Positions 25,689 to 35,336 of a stretch of 46,744 bases of DNA are shown here, in pieces (within the stretch, counting starts at the first letter, position 1; each line of letters starts with the position of its first letter). Source of the DNA: Curvivirga aplysinae (GTDB lineage: Bacteria > Pseudomonadota > Alphaproteobacteria > UBA8366 > Aestuariispiraceae); the NCBI RefSeq assembly GCF_009711445.1, contig NZ_SMMC01000202.1, positions 1 to 46,744 of the forward strand, given 5' to 3'. Made by a program: the position numbers and the translations under genes. The notes under the pieces were generated by a model. That model did no database searches, had not been told where the DNA came from, and saw only the letters and a list, made by a program, of their open reading frames with translations.

Positions 25689-26360
25689 TTAACTTTTCGG
25701 TTTATCCAAAGAAAGTGGGACAGACAGATAAACACCAAATTCCTCGCCAATGTCACAGCTCACTCGGGCATGTACTTTACCTTGCCGATCCAAGAAACGT
25801 TGGTTGTCTGTAACTGGAAAAATACCTTCATGCCAAATATCTGCATGAATATAGAGACCTTTTGAGCCATCACACCAAAATGCTACAACCTTTTCCGGTT
25901 TCAAGTCATCGCCGGGTAGGGCAGCAGGAATGACAAATGGTTTGTTATCCAATGGATAAAACAATTGCCCTCCATCCGGATGATAATTCATGTGCCAAAG
26001 AAGAACCTGATCCCGTGGGCATGTTTGCTTTGTAAATGACGAATCTTTTGGGTTACGACTGAAGCCCAAGATGTAATCTCCTGCAACGGCTTCGTTTTTC
26101 CCTTTTAGGATATCGCCTTCCCAATTACCGTGAAAGATGCCTTCAACATGTCCGGCTTCATTACCGGTGCCTGCATCTATTTTGCGCCATCCTTGCGCTG
26201 GCCAGGTCGTAATCTCAATTTCAAAGTTGTTGGGGTCATCGACAAGGCAACCATATCCTTTCACAGATTCCTCAGTTGCCTCTATTAATGGGACCTGAAC
26301 TAAAGGAAGGGTTGGTTTGCTTTTGGGGTCGAAGATATATTCTGGCGCATCTGCTAGCAT
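25689..26360 (-). CDS. Ureidoglycolate lyase (AllA)-like cupin protein
   Basis: A 223-residue cupin-fold protein. The AllA-type features are VPLIEATEESVKGYGCLVDD near the N-terminus, HMNYHPDGGQLFYPLDNKPF in the middle, VVAFWCDGSKGLYIHADIWH and the end VSCDIGEEFGVYLSVPL. AllA releases urea and glyoxylate from ureidoglycolate in purine breakdown. No other purine-degradation genes are present, and the protein is longer than classical AllA (~160), so a related substrate is possible. It is divergent from an MBL hydrolase and lies beside the gbc genes; a joint role is only positional. Confidence 0.75.
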   Translation of the reverse strand: MLADAPEYIFDPKSKPTLPLVQVPLIEATEESVKGYGCLVDDPNNFEIEITTWPAQGWRKIDAGTGNEAGHVEGIFHGNWEGDILKGKNEAVAGDYILGFSRNPKDSSFTKQTCPRDQVLLWHMNYHPDGGQLFYPLDNKPFVIPAALPGDDLKPEKVVAFWCDGSKGLYIHADIWHEGIFPVTDNQRFLDRQGKVHARVSCDIGEEFGVYLSVPLSLDKPKS

Positions 26361-26482
26361 GGAATTCCTGATCCTTTATTAAAAGTAACTTGGCAAAAGA
26401 TAGCCAATATCACTAAACTTTGTCATCAAGAGAATGTTTCACATAATATTTAAGCATATGAATAGATACTCATGAGGTACCG

Positions 26483-27232
26483 ATGCCTGTCGAAATTGCC
26501 GATAAATGGTTTGATACGAAAAGAATTGATGAAGATATCACTTTACTGTGGGAGCCATATGTAGATCCTTTATTGCAATGTAACATCTGGCATATTCGTG
26601 GACGAGATCAAGACATGCTGGTTGATACAGGTCTTGGTATTGCCAGTCTTTATGATGCAACACGCCATTTGATTGATAAGCCTGTCGAGGCTGTTGCCAC
26701 CCATACACATCTGGATCATGTAGGTAGTCATTATGAATTTGAAAAACGCACAGTCCATAAGGCTGAAGCAGATTTACTGACATATCCTGAAGAAACGACC
26801 CTAGACACTGATTACTGGCGAGATGCTTTGGCGGGCACGGGATGCGAGCCGCAATGGCCAGAGATGTTATGTAAATTACCGCATGATGGATATTGCATGG
26901 AACATTATCATGTGAAGCCTGCAGAACCTACAAGAATTGTGGTTGAGGGAGATGTCGTTGATTTGGGTGATCGACAATTTGAAGTCCTTCACCTTCCTGG
27001 GCATTCCGTTGGCAGCATTGGCCTTTGGGAAGCATCTACCGGAATATTGTTTTCCGGGGACGCAATTTATGATGGTCCGTTGATAGAAGAAGACGTGCCT
27101 ACCTATATTGAAACCATGAAAAGATTAAGAGAATTACCTGTATCCGTTGTGCATGGTGGTCATGAGCCAAGCTTTGGTAGGGAAAGACTGGTTGAACTTT
27201 GTAATGCATTCTTAGCAAAAAGAGATTGTTAG
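26483..27232 (+). CDS. MBL-fold metallo-hydrolase
   Basis: A 249-residue metallo-beta-lactamase-fold enzyme. The zinc motif THTHLDHVGSHYEF gives His74, His76, Asp78 and His79; further ligands fit LPGHSVGSIGLWE, SGDAIYDGPL and VVHGGHEPSFG. Full-length, probably cytosolic (no signal peptide). The substrate is not evident; thioester, lactone or sulfur substrates are all possible for this branch. It is divergent from the AllA-like gene and convergent with gbcB, with a shared terminator after it. Confidence 0.88.
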   Translation: MPVEIADKWFDTKRIDEDITLLWEPYVDPLLQCNIWHIRGRDQDMLVDTGLGIASLYDATRHLIDKPVEAVATHTHLDHVGSHYEFEKRTVHKAEADLLTYPEETTLDTDYWRDALAGTGCEPQWPEMLCKLPHDGYCMEHYHVKPAEPTRIVVEGDVVDLGDRQFEVLHLPGHSVGSIGLWEASTGILFSGDAIYDGPLIEEDVPTYIETMKRLRELPVSVVHGGHEPSFGRERLVELCNAFLAKRDC

Positions 27233-27336
27233 ATATAGTGCAGCTCATATTGTTGTTTTGGGATATTTCGAGCTGCCATAGTGACCGCTTTGATCAAGCA
27301 TTTATTAATCTTATACTGTAAACTAAATATCTGAAG

Positions 27337-27367
27337 AAAAGGCCTGAGATAAACTCAGGCCTTTTTT
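27337..27367. terminator. Bidirectional terminator between MBL gene and gbcB
   Basis: A 12-base-pair stem, AAAAGGCCTGAG and CTCAGGCCTTTT, with a five-base loop and T runs usable on both strands. Confidence 0.92.
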
Positions 27368-27371
27368 GAAA

Positions 27372-28445
27372 CTAACATTCAATCTCTACTTGTCCAATTG
27401 GGTGTGAACAGCAGGCTAGAATAAATCCGTCTTCGACATCTTCTTCGGAAATACCACCATTATGAACCATATGAACTTCGCCTTTGGTTTTCTTAACCTT
27501 ACAGGTTCCGCAAACGCCAAAGGTACATCCTGAAGGGATATTCAGACCGGATGATCTTGCTGCTGCAAGAACGGTTTCTGTTTCCGGTACTTTGATCGTG
27601 ACATCTGATGAGGTGAAGTGGATCTCTGCCTTGCTTTCATCATCTGGGATAACGTCATCTAAGTCAGGTTGTTCTGCTTCAGTTTTAACAGGTGCGCCAA
27701 AGCTCTCTTGGAAGTAATTATCCATGTTAAATCCAAGTCCAGTTAAAGCTTCACGAACCGCCTGCATGAATGGTTCTGGACCGCAACAATAAACTTCGCG
27801 ATCAAGATAATCCTGCGCCATAAGGCCAAGCATAAGCTGGTTGAATTGGCCTTCATAGCCAGTCCAAGGGCTATAAAGGTCTGGTTCTTCAACAACGAAT
27901 TTTAGGTCAAGGCCCGGTGTGCGGCTTGCCATTCTTTCTAAACCTTGTTTGAAGATAATTTCAGAAGGTCTTTTGGCGCAGTTGATAAAGACGATATCTA
28001 GGTCATGACCTTCATCCCACATATAGGTGGTCATCGACATCATTGGTGTGATGCCAGAACCTGCCGAGATAAAAAGATACTTTGATGCCTTGCTATCCGC
28101 GTTTGTGAAAACACCGGCAGGCCCCATAGCTTTCATACGCATGCCCGGTTTCAGGTTATCAAGCATCCAGCGAGTCCCAATACTACCTTCCTGAGCCTTC
28201 ACTGTGACTGCAAGCAGTCCCGGACGGGAAGGTGAGGAGGAGATGGTATAAGTTCGATGAACGACCCCGCCCGGTTGATCCGGTGCGGGGATTTCCAATG
28301 TTACAAATTGGCCTGGTTTATAGTCAAAATACGCGCCACTTGGTGAGCGAAAACTAAAAGTAGCAGTATTTGGAACTTCTGGTACGACAGAAACGCATTC
28401 AAGTATTTCGCTATCTTTCCAGAACGATTTGTTCGCCATGTTCAT
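27372..28445 (-). CDS. gbcB: Glycine betaine monooxygenase reductase subunit
   Basis: A 357-residue electron-transfer protein with FAD-binding, NAD(P)H-binding and C-terminal plant-type ferredoxin domains. RTYTISSSPSRPG binds flavin, SAGSGITPMMSM binds the nucleotide, YCCGPEPFMQAVREAL closes that domain, and Cys307, Cys312, Cys315 and Cys345 hold the 2Fe-2S cluster (CTFGVCGTC). It passes electrons from NAD(P)H to the Rieske oxygenase. The start is five bases after the gbcA stop with GGAG eight bases before it, so it is co-translated with gbcA. Identity as GbcB rests on its partner; the same architecture also serves choline, carnitine or stachydrine oxygenases. Confidence 0.88.
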   Translation of the reverse strand: MNMANKSFWKDSEILECVSVVPEVPNTATFSFRSPSGAYFDYKPGQFVTLEIPAPDQPGGVVHRTYTISSSPSRPGLLAVTVKAQEGSIGTRWMLDNLKPGMRMKAMGPAGVFTNADSKASKYLFISAGSGITPMMSMTTYMWDEGHDLDIVFINCAKRPSEIIFKQGLERMASRTPGLDLKFVVEEPDLYSPWTGYEGQFNQLMLGLMAQDYLDREVYCCGPEPFMQAVREALTGLGFNMDNYFQESFGAPVKTEAEQPDLDDVIPDDESKAEIHFTSSDVTIKVPETETVLAAARSSGLNIPSGCTFGVCGTCKVKKTKGEVHMVHNGGISEEDVEDGFILACCSHPIGQVEIEC

Positions 28446-28450
28446 TTGAA

Positions 28451-29710
<1,260 letters not shown>

Positions 29711-29754
29711 TTATGAATTACGGATTGGCTTTATTCATGGTGGGAACAGGGACC

Positions 29755-29779
29755 GAAAATGCTGCTGCCTAGCATTTTC
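29755..29779 (-). other. Hairpin between riboswitch and gbcA
   Basis: GAAAATGCT and AGCATTTTC form a perfect nine-pair stem with a seven-base loop in the gbcA leader, downstream of the B12 box. On the minus strand it overlaps a 16-codon frame (MKMLGSSIFGPCSHHE, about 29731-29781) that has AGG before its ATG. There is no T run, so it is not an intrinsic terminator. Confidence 0.55.
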
Positions 29780-29799
29780 ATCGGTACCTATATCTCAGC

Positions 29800-30037
29800 C
29801 AAATCGCCCGCCGCAATTCTGTGGACTGTTACATCTAGGCTGGTTTCCGGGCTTAAAGAGTGAAGTGTTACGCCTCATATTTGAACAACCTTCCCGGGCG
29901 GCTAGACCCAGTGGTATATTGTTCAAACTACACCTTATTACCGTTGCGGGGGCAGCACTGGATTCAATTACTTTCACCAGTTTCCCAATTATCTCCACCC
30001 AGTTTTTGATCAGAAAACCGAATGGGGCACCAAAATG
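29800..30037 (-). promoter_or_regulatory. Cobalamin (B12) riboswitch upstream of gbcAB
   Basis: On the minus strand the conserved elements follow in order: GGTGCC near 30030, GGGAAACTGGTGAAAG near 29985, GAATCCAGTGCTGCCCCCGC then AACGGTAA near 29960-29940, CCACTGGG and CCCGGGAAGG near 29910-29890, and the B12 box AAGCCCGGAAACCAGCC near 29855-29838. A CGGCGGGCGAT loop near 29810 fits the kissing-loop arm. All parts of the adenosylcobalamin/B12 aptamer core are present, so it is intact. The gbcA start codon is ~115 bases after it with no other full gene between, so it should repress gbcAB when B12 is high; an intervening 16-codon frame is possible. Confidence 0.94.
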
Positions 30038-30233
30038 TAAATCTTGATCTCTCAAGATGGGCACACATTACCAATTTTTGTCTGAAGCATATTTCAATTT
30101 GCGCCAAGTTAAATTAATCTCGCGACGAAGTAATATTATTTTGAGAAAAAGTAATAGGCAGAATTTTAAAATTTGGGTCTTGTCGTAGTATAGGGTTAAT
30201 AAAATTTGAACCAAACAAACTAGGGGTGGATAA
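30038..30233. promoter_or_regulatory. Divergent promoter region, riboswitch/FMN reductase
   Basis: About 200 bases with no gene must hold the promoter of the B12 riboswitch transcript (minus) and that of the FMN reductase (plus). A GATCTTGAGAGATCAAGATT-like small inverted repeat occurs near 30040-30058. No clear -35/-10 pair can be fixed by eye. Confidence 0.4.
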
Positions 30234-30836
30234 ATGAAGATTACAGTTGTTTCTGGAAGTATTCGCGAAACGTCGCAATCTGATCGTATAGCAAAGATTG
30301 TTCAAAACATCATTAATGAACTGGATATGGATGTGGAGGCGGATGTCGTATTTTTGAAGGATGAAAAGATACCGCTTTGGGATGAGGGGAAGTGGAAATC
30401 TGATAGTGAAATCACAAAACATTGGAAGCCAATTTCGGATAAATTAAAAGCATCAGATGGTTTTGTGATCGTGACACCTGAATGGGCTGGCATGGCACCA
30501 CCACATCTTAAAAATTTTTTATTGATGTGTGAGGTCGGTGAGTTGGCCCATAAGCCAGCACAGATCGTTTCGGTAAGTTCAGGTATGGGGGGCGCTTATC
30601 CTGTCTCGGATTTACGCGTTTCAGGATCAAAGAATAATATGATCACATGGTTACCAGATCATATCATTTTGCGGAATGTTACAAATTTATTCATTGAAGA
30701 CGAACCAACTGATCTGGATGCTGAGTTATTGGCACGTATTAAATATAGTATGACTTATCTCGCAGCCACAGCAGAAGCATGGAACCCGGTTCGCGATAAA
30801 TATCAAAATCGTAAAGAGTATAAATTTGGAATGTAA
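30234..30836 (+). CDS. NAD(P)H-dependent FMN reductase-like flavoprotein
   Basis: A 200-residue flavodoxin-like protein of the FMN_red family. The phosphate loop is VVSGSIRETSQSDRIAK, followed by FVIVTPEWAGMAPPHLKNFL (the usual 'TPEYN.S.P..LKN' position) and SVSSGMGGAYPVSDLR. Probably a cytosolic quinone, chromate or azo reductase or a flavin supplier. The C-terminal ~50 residues (AEAWNPVRDKYQNRKEY) are somewhat longer than in the minimal family. It is divergent from the B12-controlled gbc operon; a flavin-supply role for GbcAB is speculative. Confidence 0.85.
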   Translation: MKITVVSGSIRETSQSDRIAKIVQNIINELDMDVEADVVFLKDEKIPLWDEGKWKSDSEITKHWKPISDKLKASDGFVIVTPEWAGMAPPHLKNFLLMCEVGELAHKPAQIVSVSSGMGGAYPVSDLRVSGSKNNMITWLPDHIILRNVTNLFIEDEPTDLDAELLARIKYSMTYLAATAEAWNPVRDKYQNRKEYKFGM

Positions 30837-30848
30837 CTATCATTGATT

Positions 30849-31634
30849 TTAGTTGGAGGGAGATTGATTTAGGTAACTATTGATAATGTCATCAATTTTC
30901 CCTTCCAATTTTAATTCAATGAATGTCTTGTTGAACTGATCAAGAAATCCACGCATTTTTGATGACTTGGAAAAAGCAAGAAAGGCAGGGTTAACGGTCA
31001 CAGGGGTTGGTAGAGATATGATCTGATCATTGAAAATGGATGTTGATAGAATCATAGTCGCTGATAGTCGATCTATAAAAACAGCCTCTACTCTTCCGCG
31101 GGACAACATCAACAGTCCATGTTTATTATCACGAACTTCGAATATCCTAAATAATCTGGTTTTGCGCGCGAACTCAATTTTATCTCCGTAACTCCAGCCC
31201 AGATTGAGACCAACATTTTTACCCCTTAAGTCTTCCATAGTATTAAAGGTGAAAGTGTTTTTTATTGTTGTATAAATAAAGAGCTTTTCCGAATGTATAG
31301 GAATGGAAAAGTCATGTTTTTTTAATCTACTTTTTGTTTTGTATAATCCAGCAATCCCTGCTCTCCCTTTTTGAACCTCCTTAATTGCACGTTTCCAAGG
31401 GACCGCCTTAATCTTTATATTACTCTCCATTCTATTAAAGCTGGCCTGAATCAAATCTTTATAAAGACCCAAAGGATAATCAACTTCTCCATACATATAT
31501 GGGGCATATGAATTATCTATATACACAATTTCTGGATCACTTTTAGCGCATGCCAAACTCATAAAAGTATAAGAAAAGTACAAGAAAGATAATATACTGA
31601 CCAGATTGTGGATTCTTATGGCAAAAAGTCTCAC
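30849..31634 (-). CDS. Periplasmic solute-binding protein (family 3-like)
   Basis: About 262 residues with a signal peptide (LVSILSFLYFSYTFMSLACA). The mature part has a bacterial extracellular solute-binding family 3 pattern: YIDNSYAPYMYGEVDYPLGL, IKAVPWKRAIKEVQKGRAGI, DLRGKNVGLNLGWSYGD and a final FIELKLEGKIDDIINSY. The frame extends to 31745, but the extension lacks signal character and overlaps the terminator of the upstream acyl-CoA dehydrogenase gene, so the GTG at 31634 is chosen; the start is uncertain. No permease or ATPase is adjacent, so it is an orphan receptor or binding protein. Low-GC, codon-poor composition differs slightly from neighbours. Confidence 0.75.
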   Translation of the reverse strand: MRLFAIRIHNLVSILSFLYFSYTFMSLACAKSDPEIVYIDNSYAPYMYGEVDYPLGLYKDLIQASFNRMESNIKIKAVPWKRAIKEVQKGRAGIAGLYKTKSRLKKHDFSIPIHSEKLFIYTTIKNTFTFNTMEDLRGKNVGLNLGWSYGDKIEFARKTRLFRIFEVRDNKHGLLMLSRGRVEAVFIDRLSATMILSTSIFNDQIISLPTPVTVNPAFLAFSKSSKMRGFLDQFNKTFIELKLEGKIDDIINSYLNQSPSN

Positions 31635-31722
31635 TTCAGTTGTCTCAACTCTAAAAACTGTTATTACCCTTATTAATTGTAGGGATGATACTGACTTTTT
31701 GATTATTTTGAAAGAAGTGATC

Positions 31723-31760
31723 CAAAAAAAATGGGTATCAATCATAATGATCGATACCCA
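31723..31760 (-). terminator. Terminator of the acyl-CoA dehydrogenase operon
   Basis: On the minus strand TGGGTATC pairs with GATACCCA, with an inner ATCAT/ATGAT stem, followed by eight T. It lies about 64 bases after the dehydrogenase stop. Confidence 0.85.
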
Positions 31761-31823
31761 ACAACTTGTTCAATAGTGAACAGAGTTAGAGCCTTATCTA
31801 AGACTCGCAGGAAAAGGTAAGTT

Positions 31824-32951
31824 TCATGCCATTTGACGGGCAATAATAATTTTTTGAATATCGGATGTACCCTCATAAATTTGGCAAATTCGGACATCGC
31901 GATAGATTTTTTCAACCGGATATTCACGTAAATATCCATATCCACCTAATGTTTGAATGGCTGCTGAGCATACTTCTTCGGCAATTTCAGAAGCGAAAAG
32001 TTTTGCCATAGCGGCCTCTCGTAAACAGGGAATACCAGCATCTTTCATCCGTGCGGCATGTAAAATTAACTGACGCGCAGCTTCAAGCTTTGTATCAGCA
32101 TCAGCAAGACGAAATTGGACGGCTTGATGTTCAAAGATAGGTTTTCCAAAACTTGTACGTTCTTTAGAATAGGCAAGCGCATAATCAAAGGCTGCTTGAG
32201 CCATGCCAACAGATTGAGAGGCAATGCCAATGCGTCCTGTTTCTAGGCTGCTTAAAGCGATACCATATCCTTGGCCTTCTTTACCTATAAGATTTTCATC
32301 AGGCAAAAACATATCATCAAACTGCAGGGCGCATGTGTCAGACGCCATCTGGCCCATTTTTTCTTCAACACCTGCAATATTGAACCCTTTTATATCATTG
32401 CGGGCATAAAAGGCACTTAATCCTTTTTTGCCTGCTTCTGGATCAGTCACGGCAAATAGGATCGTTGCTCCACCAATACGGGCCGAAGAAATGAATTGCT
32501 TTGATCCATTAATAATGTAGCCACCATCCGTTTTAACTGCACGCGTGCGAAGTGCGGAGGCATCTGATCCGGCATGTGCCTCTGTTAAGGCAAAACAACC
32601 AATGAACTCTCCACGCGCGGCAGGTTTCATCCATTTTTCTTTTTGCGCATCACTTGCAAATTTATCAAGGATCGCAAGGAAAGGTGCATTATGAACGGAT
32701 AGCATTGTGGAAACCGCACCATCCCCAGCAGCGACTTCCATTAAGGCAAGTGCATATGAAACATAATCAGCACCTGCGCCATCCCATTCTGGATCAATTG
32801 TCATACCAAGGAAGCCAAGTTCTGCCAGTTGTCTGCGGACAGATTCTTCAATTTCATGATTTTCTTCGCGTTCAACGGCTTTTGGTTTTAAGATATCATT
32901 TGCAAAGTTACGTGCCATGTCCTGAATGAGTTGTTGTTCTTCTGTCAGCAT
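31824..32951 (-). CDS. Acyl-CoA dehydrogenase
   Basis: A 375-residue FAD-dependent acyl-CoA dehydrogenase. CFALTEAHAGSDASALRTRA binds substrate and flavin, FISSARIGGATILFAVTD lies on the re-face, and IQTLGGYGYLREYPVEKIYR with YEGTSDIQKIIIARQ forms the C-terminal signature. The catalytic base position fits Glu360 in YEGTS. The start MLTEEQQLIQDMARNF is typical of short-chain and branched-chain members. It lies 29 bases downstream of the thiolase gene in the same operon, so a beta-oxidation-like or branched-chain degradation role is likely. Chain length specificity cannot be read. Confidence 0.92.
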   Translation of the reverse strand: MLTEEQQLIQDMARNFANDILKPKAVEREENHEIEESVRRQLAELGFLGMTIDPEWDGAGADYVSYALALMEVAAGDGAVSTMLSVHNAPFLAILDKFASDAQKEKWMKPAARGEFIGCFALTEAHAGSDASALRTRAVKTDGGYIINGSKQFISSARIGGATILFAVTDPEAGKKGLSAFYARNDIKGFNIAGVEEKMGQMASDTCALQFDDMFLPDENLIGKEGQGYGIALSSLETGRIGIASQSVGMAQAAFDYALAYSKERTSFGKPIFEHQAVQFRLADADTKLEAARQLILHAARMKDAGIPCLREAAMAKLFASEIAEEVCSAAIQTLGGYGYLREYPVEKIYRDVRICQIYEGTSDIQKIIIARQMA

Positions 32952-32980
32952 TATGTGCCTCCTTTGGCTTCAATCAGTGA

Positions 32981-34171
32981 CTATACGCGTTCAATCGCAA
33001 CAGCTGTACCTTCACCACCGCCAATACAAACGGCAGCAACACCACGCTTTTTATCTTCTACCTCTAAAGCGTTAAGTAATGTAACGAGAATACGTGCGCC
33101 GGATGCCCCGATTGGATGACCTAATGCACAGGCACCACCATGGATATTTAATTGATCTCGGGAAACGCCTAATTCATTCATAAAGGCCATCGGCACAACT
33201 GCAAAGGCCTCATTCACTTCCCATAGGTCCACATCTTCAACGGACCAATCTAACTTTTCCAGAAGTTTTTTTGTCGCAGGAACTGGCGCAGTAGAAAACC
33301 AGCCTGGCTCTTGTGCATGTGATCCATGTCCCATGATTTTTGCGCGAATTTTATAACCATGTTTTTTAGCGACAGATTCCCGCATGAGAACTAGCGCGGC
33401 CGCACCATCAGAAATGGAAGATGCATTTGCAGGTGTCACCGTGCCATCTTTGCGGAAGGCAGGTTTGAGATGTGGAATTTTTTCCGGACGTGCATTACCC
33501 GGTTGTTCATCTTTATCCACGATTGTTTCGCCTTTGCGGGTTTTAACCGTGACAGATGTAATTTCATTTTTAAATTTGTCACCGTCCTGCGCGGCTAACG
33601 CATTACTTAAGGACTTTAAGGCATATTCGTCTTGTTGTTCACGGGTGAATTGATATTTATCTGCGCAATCTTCGGCAAATGTGCCCATCAGGCGGCCTTT
33701 TTCATAAGCGTCTTCCAGGCCATCAAGGAACATATGATCAATCACTTCACCATGTCCAAGGCGCGCACCACTGCGCATCTTAGGTAGTAAATAAGGAGCA
33801 TTTGTCATGCTTTCCATGCCGCCAGCAACAACGATTTCACCATTATCTGCTTTAAGCTGGTCAAAGGCCATCATCACAGTGCGCATGCCAGACCCGCACA
33901 TCTTATTTAGAGTATTCGCAGGTGTCATATCTGTAAGGCCTGCAGCAAAACCTGCTTGACGCGCAGGTGCTTGTCCTTGGCCAGCGGGTAATACACAACC
34001 CATATGTAATTCGTCTACAAGCTTTGGATCAACATCGCTTTCTTCCAACGCGGCTTTGATCGCTGCTCCACCAAGTTGAGATGCAGTAACATCCGAGAAG
34101 TCGCCTTGCATACCGCCCATTGGGGTACGCTTCGCGCCTACAATTACGATTGGATCATTTGCTTCAGCCAT
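32981..34171 (-). CDS. Thiolase (acetyl-CoA C-acyltransferase)
   Basis: A 396-residue thiolase. The acyl-accepting Cys92 lies in NKMCGSGMRTVMMAFDQL, His352 in GACALGHPIGASGAR and Cys382 in CIGGGEGTAVAIERV, so all catalytic residues are present. The usual CIGGGMG reads CIGGGEG. It cleaves 3-ketoacyl-CoA with CoA or condenses acetyl-CoA, depending on direction. It is the first gene of a two-gene operon with the acyl-CoA dehydrogenase. A 16-base palindrome lies about 90 bases upstream of the start. Confidence 0.93.
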   Translation of the reverse strand: MAEANDPIVIVGAKRTPMGGMQGDFSDVTASQLGGAAIKAALEESDVDPKLVDELHMGCVLPAGQGQAPARQAGFAAGLTDMTPANTLNKMCGSGMRTVMMAFDQLKADNGEIVVAGGMESMTNAPYLLPKMRSGARLGHGEVIDHMFLDGLEDAYEKGRLMGTFAEDCADKYQFTREQQDEYALKSLSNALAAQDGDKFKNEITSVTVKTRKGETIVDKDEQPGNARPEKIPHLKPAFRKDGTVTPANASSISDGAAALVLMRESVAKKHGYKIRAKIMGHGSHAQEPGWFSTAPVPATKKLLEKLDWSVEDVDLWEVNEAFAVVPMAFMNELGVSRDQLNIHGGACALGHPIGASGARILVTLLNALEVEDKKRGVAAVCIGGGEGTAVAIERV

Positions 34172-34261
34172 GGTTCTTCCTCATCTGAGTAGCTTTTGTT
34201 ATGGCGAGAGTATACGCCAATATTTACATTGATGTGATTGCTAATTTAATAAATAGAGTGC

Positions 34262-34277
34262 TTTACGTTAACGTAAA
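34262..34277. promoter_or_regulatory. Palindromic operator upstream of thiolase operon
   Basis: TTTACGTTAACGTAAA is a perfect 16-base palindrome, followed by a further ACGTCAAG. It resembles the ACGT-rich palindromes bound by LiuR-type MerR regulators of branched-chain amino acid and acyl-CoA catabolism (from memory). It sits between the thiolase promoter and the divergent FAH-family gene, so it may control both. Confidence 0.55.
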
Positions 34278-34467
34278 CGTCAAGTAAAAAGAGTTGTGAA
34301 TTATTGCAATGCAATAAAGCTAAAAATAGCTAAGTCCGTGTCGTGTTGGTATTTTGACATTGATTGAGATACTCCTTGTATAAATTTTCATAAGCCAAAC
34401 TGACCAAACAGTTTTATAAAGACGCTAATGAATCTTATAAAAATAAACCTTTTACAGGGAGATAAAG

Positions 34468-35304
34468 ATGAAACTATTACGTTATGGTGATGCAGGGCAG
34501 GAAAAGCCTGGCCTTCTTGATGTTGATGGCAATATTCGTGATTTGTCCAGAGTGGTAGATGACATCGATACCAAACTGTTATCAGATTTTTCTGTGTTGA
34601 ATAATGTAAATATTGCCAATTTACCTGTGGTCTCAGGCGAGCCACGGATTGGAGCGCCTGTATCGGGTGTTGGGAAAGTTATAGGTATAGGGTTGAATTA
34701 TTCCGATCACGCGGAAGAGGCGGGGATGGATGTGCCGTCTGAACCTATCATGTTTATGAAGGCTACGTCGTCTATTTGTGGGCCCAATGATCCGGTTATT
34801 ATTCCACGAGGATCTGAAAAAACTGATTGGGAAGTTGAGCTTGGTGTCATTATTGGCAAAGGCGGCAAATATATTGAAGAGAAAGATGCGCTGGATGCTG
34901 TTGCTGGCTATTGCGTGATTAACGATGTGTCTGAACGCGCCTTTCAAATAGAAAGACAGGGCACTTGGGATAAAGGTAAGTCAGCTGATCATTTCTGTCC
35001 TATGGGGCCATGGCTGGTGACTGTTGATGAAATTGGTGATCCACAAAACAAAGATTTGTGGTTGGATTTAAATGGCATTGCGACCCAGCGAGGCAACACT
35101 AATAAAATGGTATATGGCGTCACGTATGTGGTTTCATATTTAAGTCAGTTTATGACATTGCATCCGGGTGATGTGATTGCGACAGGCACGCCACCCGGGG
35201 TTGGGATGGGGATGAAACCTCCTATGTTTTTGAAGGTGGGGGATGTGCTTGAGTTAGGTGTCGAAGGTTTAGGTCGACAGCGACAAGATGTGATCGCGGA
35301 TTGA
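34468..35304 (+). CDS. Fumarylacetoacetate hydrolase family protein
   Basis: A 278-residue FAH-fold enzyme. VIGIGLNYSDHAEEAGMDVP gives the metal-site region, followed by EPIMFMKATSSICGPNDPVI, DWEVELGVIIGKGGKYI (the acidic metal ligands) and TGTPPGVGMGMKPPMFLKVG. Such enzymes hydrolyse or decarboxylate 2-oxo acids, for example ureidoglycolate lyase-type or acylpyruvate-type substrates; the specific one is not evident. AGGGAG precedes the start. It lies 32 bases before glycerate 2-kinase, suggesting a joint role in the fate of a small oxo or hydroxy acid. Confidence 0.88.
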   Translation: MKLLRYGDAGQEKPGLLDVDGNIRDLSRVVDDIDTKLLSDFSVLNNVNIANLPVVSGEPRIGAPVSGVGKVIGIGLNYSDHAEEAGMDVPSEPIMFMKATSSICGPNDPVIIPRGSEKTDWEVELGVIIGKGGKYIEEKDALDAVAGYCVINDVSERAFQIERQGTWDKGKSADHFCPMGPWLVTVDEIGDPQNKDLWLDLNGIATQRGNTNKMVYGVTYVVSYLSQFMTLHPGDVIATGTPPGVGMGMKPPMFLKVGDVLELGVEGLGRQRQDVIAD

Positions 35305-35336
35305 ACGATACTTAATTATGAAAGAGAGAAACGCCG

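Noticed and set aside
29795-30064. 89-codon minus-strand frame in the gbcA leader
   Set aside because: It lies across the conserved cobalamin riboswitch; the conserved bases follow the aptamer, not codons.
31742-31945. 67-codon minus-strand frame after acyl-CoA dehydrogenase
   Set aside because: It is a shifted-frame shadow of the dehydrogenase 3' end and runs through its terminator.
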